From Bufo bufo (lineage: Eukaryota; Chordata; Amphibia; Anura; Bufonidae), in NCBI RefSeq assembly GCF_905171765.1, contig NC_053398.1:51520338-51584337 (forward strand): a stretch of DNA of 64,000 nucleotides, given 5' to 3'. Both the position numbers and the translations under genes were made by a program. The notes under the pieces were generated by a model. That model ran no database searches. It worked only from the letters and a program-made list of their open reading frames with translations, and was not told the DNA's origin. Positions 59,461 to 64,000 of the stretch are shown here, piece after piece (positions within the stretch are counted from its first letter, which is position 1; each line of letters begins with the position of its first letter).

Positions 59461-60385
59461 AAATGTCTGCGATTAAAAGTTAATGCTGATCGCAGACATT
59501 AGCCCTGAGTGTCTGCTGTGTCATTTCAGTTTTTTTTTTAATATAGTGCAGGAACACTGGTGTTAAACATTTTTGTAATATACTTTATTAAGGAACTTTT
59601 TTTTGTTTGTTTGTTTGTTGTTTTTTTTCCACTAGAGAACAGGGTGTAAAGTGTCAAACACTGTAAGTGAGCATTGCTAAGGAGAGTCCATCTTAAGCGT
59701 TCTGCTGGCTGGTGAAGACGCCTGTATCATACAGAGGAGGCTTCCAGCCGCCTCTTGTCACTAACCCAGACTATGTACATGTGCCCTATCACTGCGCATC
59801 TGACATGCTTCCAGTGCTAACCTCTCTTCCCTCTGCTCGTCTCTAAGTTAATAAGTACAGGGAAGAGAACAGGGATTGGGCCTGCCAACACTTAACGCTA
59901 ACGGTAAGTATCCGGTAACTCAGCGCACTTACTGCTAGCCCAGAACGCTGCAACCCCACTGCTTTCCCTATTATCCCATTGCTAGGAGACACACTAGGTA
60001 AGTGCGCCGTGTTACTCTACACTTACTGTCATTGTTAGGCGCTGACAGTCTTGATCCCCACTTGCTATGAGAAAAGCGCTAGGGAAAAAAAGCTAAAATT
60101 GCAGAGCTGCTAGTGGTTAGCACTGTAGCACTGGCAGCAAGAGGCACAGCAGAGAGGGCGCATATAGGGAGGCAAGGACTGGGGTAGTGACAAGGGGCAA
60201 GCGGTATGTTACACACAGATGTCTTCAGCGCTCAGTGGAATGCTGAAGACGCTCTCCAATTCTCAGAGCGCTGCTAAGTAGACCAGTTACCCCGTTTTCT
60301 AGTACAAAGAAACATCTTTCCCTAATAAAGTATATTATAAAAACAAAATTAACATCCCTGTCCCTACACGTTATTAAAAATAAAC
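59461..60385. other. Stretch without recognised genes
   Basis: TCTGCGATTAAAAGTTAATG and GATCGCAGACATTA form a small hairpin at 59465-59502; otherwise nothing is assigned and no ATG2A exon was found. Confidence 0.4.
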
Positions 60386-63300
60386 TGAAATGACAATTAC
60401 ACTTTCTCTCTCGTATCATTGGGTGACACCGGACCGTGGGTATAGCTGCTGCTGCCACTAGGAGGCGACACTAGGCTAAAAAGTGTTAGCTCCTCCTCTG
60501 CAGGCTATACCCCCTCCAGCCTGGAGAGAGCATATCAGTTTTTAGCTTAGTGTTGTAGGAGGCAGACCTCCCTGCTTGCACGGCGGCTTCCTTTTGTTAT
60601 TTTTCTTTTTTTGTTTTATCTCTTTCCCTTTTAGGTAGGGGAAACAGAGGCACCTAGCCCCTCTGTCTACCCTGGGAGCTAGACCGGTGTCGGATTCCCT
60701 CACCGCTAAACCTCCCCAAGAAGCAAAAGTGGACCAGGGCAGCCCAGCTTCCCTGCTTCCCGCCAGCCAAAGGGTCACCTGGATCCGGAGAGACCCCCCC
60801 GCCATTCCAGTCTCCTGCCACTTTGGGTGCCAGCTGCTGAAGAGGTGACCCTGCTGGTAGTCAGAGGAGGGGTGAAGAGAAGAAGATGAGGTGAGTATTC
60901 CCCCCCCCCCCCCCCCTGGCTACTTCGTGTGTGTAAGGGGACTTTTAATACTGTCATGTTATAGGTTCAAGTCCCCAGAGAGATCTCTTTCTTTATTTCT
61001 GGGATAGGGACACAGGGCATATCGGTCATATTAGGTGGCTGTCACTTCCATCCTCCGGCCGGTTACCTGGGTATTTTAGTCCCGGCTTCCCTTTGGGCTT
61101 CCCGGTTTTTCGGGCTCCGGACCACAATTATTTATTCCCGGCCCGCGGGTATATGCACAAGCGGGCGCCTCTGCTCTCCACTTCGGAACGCTCCGTTCTC
61201 CGACTGACCAGAAGTGACTCCCGGTCGGCCGTGCGCCGCAAATTTAGGCCCCGGCTTCTCGGAAGGGTAGGCCGCATTCGGCGCCTCCCACTGTGACGCA
61301 AGGGGGTGGGGCTAAGTTTCCCGCCGCAGCTCTGAGAATCCAGAGGACCGCGGCCACACCAGTGGACTCAGACTTCAGCCGGCAGCACGCGTCTTTAGGG
61401 ACCACAGGGCCTGGGTCCCCTGCATACTGGTAGGACGGTTCCTTCCCCCTCCAGCCTTGAGTACATCAGTGGGCAGCCATGTCCGAAACCACTGGTGACC
61501 CCCGCATTCCAACAGCCACCACTTATTATGCATGTGTGAAATGCAAAATTACGTTTCCTCACGGCCAGCCGGACTCTGTCTGCTCTGCATGCTGTGAGCC
61601 CATGCAGGTTCTGCCCCCCCAGCCCACGCAGCCGCATGCTTGTCCTGACCAGGTGGAACCGGACTGGGCTAGTGCCTTATCCCGGGCACTGGAGGACCTC
61701 TCTAAGATATCCCAATCCACCCTTAGTCTTATGGGTCGTTTGGTTGATAAATCTCCACCTGCGCAGTCAGCGCCATCCTCTGGAGAGTGCCTTAGGGGCA
61801 GACCTTCGCACAAGCGGCTCATAGCAGGACGTCATTCCTCCTCTGACGCCTCAGCATCTTCTCCCCCCCCATGGGTCCCCCTCGGACACATCCTCCCTCC
61901 CAGGGGAAGTTCTGCCAGATTGGAAAATTGGTGTCTCTGACTCTGATATGGATCCGGAACAATCTTCCAAGATTGCTTCCATGGTGGACAGCTTAGTTTC
62001 TGCTGTCCGTGACACCTTCCAGGTGCAGGACGACTCCCCCTCCACTAGTCACCAGGGAGGGCTTTTCTCCGAGCCAGGCAAACTCCTAATGCCTTCCCCT
62101 TACATGACGACTTTTCGGTCGTCATTGCCAAGGCGTTGTACCATCCAGATCGTCGCTTTAACACGCCAAAGCGACTTGATCTGCTGTATCACTTTCCTGC
62201 GGACTGGGTGGCTAAGTGGTCCGCCCCTCCCAAGGTGGACCCTATGGTAGCATGCCTCGCCAAAAACACCACCATTCCAGTAGCCGATGGCTCAGCCCTG
62301 CAGGACCCAGTGGATCACCGCATGGAGTCTTGGGCGAAGTCCATTTTTGCGGCAAGTGGCTCAGCGCTTCGGCCCATTTTCGCCTCCGCTTGGGTCTCGG
62401 AGTGGGCACTCCGGTTAAACCAGGACTTGGTGGCGGACATTATGCTCACTGAGCTCCAGTCCTTGGCTCTGCAAATTTCACAGGTGGGGAAGTACCTCTG
62501 TGAGGCATCCTTGGATGCGGGTGCACTTGTTGCCCATTCATCGGCTCTAATCGGCGGTAACCTTGAGGCGAGAACTCTGGCTTAAGGTTTGGGCAGCGGA
62601 CTCTTCGTCAAAGCGTTCCCTTACCAGCTTTCCGTTTGTCGACTCCCGTTTGTTCGGTACCCGGCTTGATGAAATCCTCTCTGAGGCTACGGGCGGTAAA
62701 AGTACCCATCTCTCGCAAGGAAAGTCCAGGCGCATGTTTCGCGCTAAGCAGACAAGTGCCCGGGTCCAGTCCTTTCGTCGCTTCTCCGGCACGCGTCTGG
62801 CAGCAACAGTAGCCCCTTCCAGATCCTCTACGCAGGACCAGCGGAGGAAGCCATTCTTCAGACCTCAACCAGCCTGGCGCCCAAAGACACAGCCTGCCCG
62901 TCCCGCGTCCGGCAAGCAGTCCTCCGCATGAAGATGCGCCCCCACCCTCGTGGGTGGGGGGTCGCCTACTCCTTTTTCAGGATATGTGGGCACTCAAAAT
63001 CGTAACCTCTGGTTACAAGATCGAGTTTTCGTCCCCTCCTCCGCAACGTTTCTTTCCTTTCCAGCCACCCAGGGATCCAGATCGAGCTGTCGCTTTTGTC
63101 CAGGCAATTCGATCTCTCCTTGCACGGGGGGTGATATCCCCGGTCCCTCGGACGGAGCAATTCTCAGAGTTTTATTCAAATCTGTTTGTCGTCCCCAAGA
63201 AAGAAGGATCAGTTCGCCCGGTTCTGGACCTCAAGTTGTTGAACCGGTTCCTCCGGGTTCAGCACTTCAGAATGGAATCCCTTCGCTCCGTGATTGCTTC

Positions 63301-63790
63301 ACGGGACTGAGGCGAATTCCTCTCGTCCATAGACATTCAGAACGCGTACTTACACGTCCCCATTGACTCGGTGCATCAGCGTTTCCTCTGCTTCGCAGTG
63401 GGGCTCCCTCACTATCAGTTCGTCACCCTTCCCTTTGGCCTGGCAAACAAAAATTCTCGCTCCTCCCCTGGCACTTCGTACTAGGGGCATCAACCTGATT
63501 TCCTATTTGGACGATATTCTGGTCAAAGTGGCGACCTTCGGTCAGAACGAGGACAGCCTGCGTATCACTTTGGATACCCTGGCATGGTTCAGGTGGTTGG
63601 TAAATTTCCAGAAGTCTTCTTTGCGTCCTACCAGATGGATCACTTTTCTAGGCATGATCCTTAATACAGCCGAGGCGTTGGTGCGCCTCCCTTTGGACAA
63701 GCGGCTGGCTCTTTGTCGGTCAATCCGCCTTCTCCTCCGGCGCAAGTACCCTTCAATTCGGTTTTGCATGAAGGTATTGGGTGCATTGGC
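60386..63790 (+). mobile_element. DIRS-like retrotransposon, 5' part, degenerate
   Basis: The start region has GGGTGACACCGGACCGTGGG and CTGCCACTAGGAGGCGACAC, which I recognise as the leader or terminal repeat of frog DIRS-type elements. It is followed by gag-like and reverse-transcriptase frames with many frameshifts. The tyrosine recombinase and methylase-like region are not present in the window. Sequence identity breaks at about 63790, where an unrelated repeat begins. Confidence 0.75.
61479..62931 (+). pseudogene. DIRS-like gag, frameshifted
   Basis: Successive frames carry one protein. 61479-61870 has YACVKCKITFP and CSACCEPM. About 61948-62130 has SKIASMVDSLVSAV. 62136-62570 has LYHFPADWVAKWSAPPKVDP, AKNTTIPVADGSALQDPVDH and RMESWAKSIFAASG. 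62563-62931 has LWLKVWAADSSSKRSLTSFP, SRLFGTRLDEIL and a basic proline-rich tail. At least three frameshifts are needed. The VADGS-LQDPVD pattern matches DIRS gag proteins as I know them. Confidence 0.75.
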
Positions 63791-63803
63791 CTTGAGAAAA
63801 TGA
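62954..63803 (+). pseudogene. DIRS-like reverse transcriptase, frameshifted
   Basis: The first frame has SGYKIEFSSPPP, FYSNLFVVPKKEGSVRPVLD and FRMESLRSVIAS, then a stop. After a frameshift SSIDIQNAYLHVPIDSVHQR and HYQFVTLPFGLA are readable, and in a third frame GINLISYLDDILVKVATF with the YLDD catalytic box. The end is PSIRFCMKVLGALA. Block order and wording fit the DIRS/Ngaro type rather than Gypsy or LINE. Confidence 0.85.
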
Positions 63804-64000
63804 GGAAGCAGCACACTGTATAAACGAGGGGTGCACGTCCGGCCAATGTGGACCAGCACCTAGGTCCAATGAACTAGAAATGGAAAAACAGCCAGCAGCA
63901 CTCCGAATTGTCAAAAGAAAGAGGTGGTTTATTAGACCCAAAGTCAAGCGACGTTTCAACAGCTTGTTGCTGTCTTTATCAAGCATAGTGCACATGTGTT
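63791..64000 (-). mobile_element. Unassigned repeat truncating the DIRS copy
   Basis: The minus strand has CTTGATAAAGACAGC, a short loop, then GCTGTTGAAACGTC at about 63950-63983, followed by GGGTCTAATAAACCACC. The fold resembles the hammerhead-like motif at 48470-48507 in a degenerate form. It may be a Penelope-like or related terminal segment; the element continues past the window. Confidence 0.35.

Overview
The window is vertebrate nuclear DNA, most likely from an anuran amphibian. It carries one recognisable host gene, split into small exons with GT-AG introns. The rest is a dense bed of self-complementary non-autonomous DNA transposons, a Tc1-like element, hAT elements, LINE fragments and a DIRS-type retrotransposon. 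I recognise this repeat mix from neobatrachian frog and toad genomes; the species itself is an inference.

Host gene: the + strand holds the 5' part of ATG2A, which encodes the autophagy lipid-transfer protein ATG2A. Thirteen coding exons (11375-11545, 25356-25518, 27602-27754, 27877-27979, 28567-28735, 29501-29671, 36502-36598, 36698-36859, 36983-37125, 42599-42683, 49738-49990, 55829-55988, 58489-58572) join in frame into 638 codons, about the first third of the protein. The gene runs off the right edge. The segment upstream of the ATG (about 10.84-11.37 kb) looks like the promoter and 5' UTR and holds two CACGTG E-boxes and a CCAAT box.

Layout: 1-10.8 kb is intergenic and packed with foldback MITEs, many flanked by TAA or TTA (PIF/Harbinger-like), plus a tRNA/L2-type SINE and a LINE remnant. 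Intron 1 (11.5-25.4 kb) contains a 2.4-kb minisatellite of 30- and 37-bp units, a dead Tc1-like transposon, several AAAGGGG...CCCCTTT foldbacks, a perfect 91-bp inverted repeat and a hAT element. Intron 6 contains a 5.3-kb TTAA-flanked element with an internally amplified MITE and a 775-bp palindromic tandem. Intron 9 contains nested insertions: a foldback holding a hAT holding a 5'-truncated LINE. Intron 10 contains a MITE interrupted by a hAT that carries an inverted internal minisatellite. Introns 11 and 12 hold more foldbacks. From 60.4 kb onward there is a decayed DIRS-like retrotransposon (gag and reverse transcriptase).

No bacterial genes, operons, CRISPR arrays or intact mobile-element proteins were found. 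Most open frames in the window are chance frames inside palindromes or tandem repeats. The most unexpected signals are a near-palindromic CCCATT...AATGGG core shared by otherwise unrelated foldback elements, MITEs that abut exactly and share a single target triplet, hammerhead-like folds in two repeats, and a 2-nt tandem splice donor at exon 9 that is coupled in phase to inclusion of exon 10.
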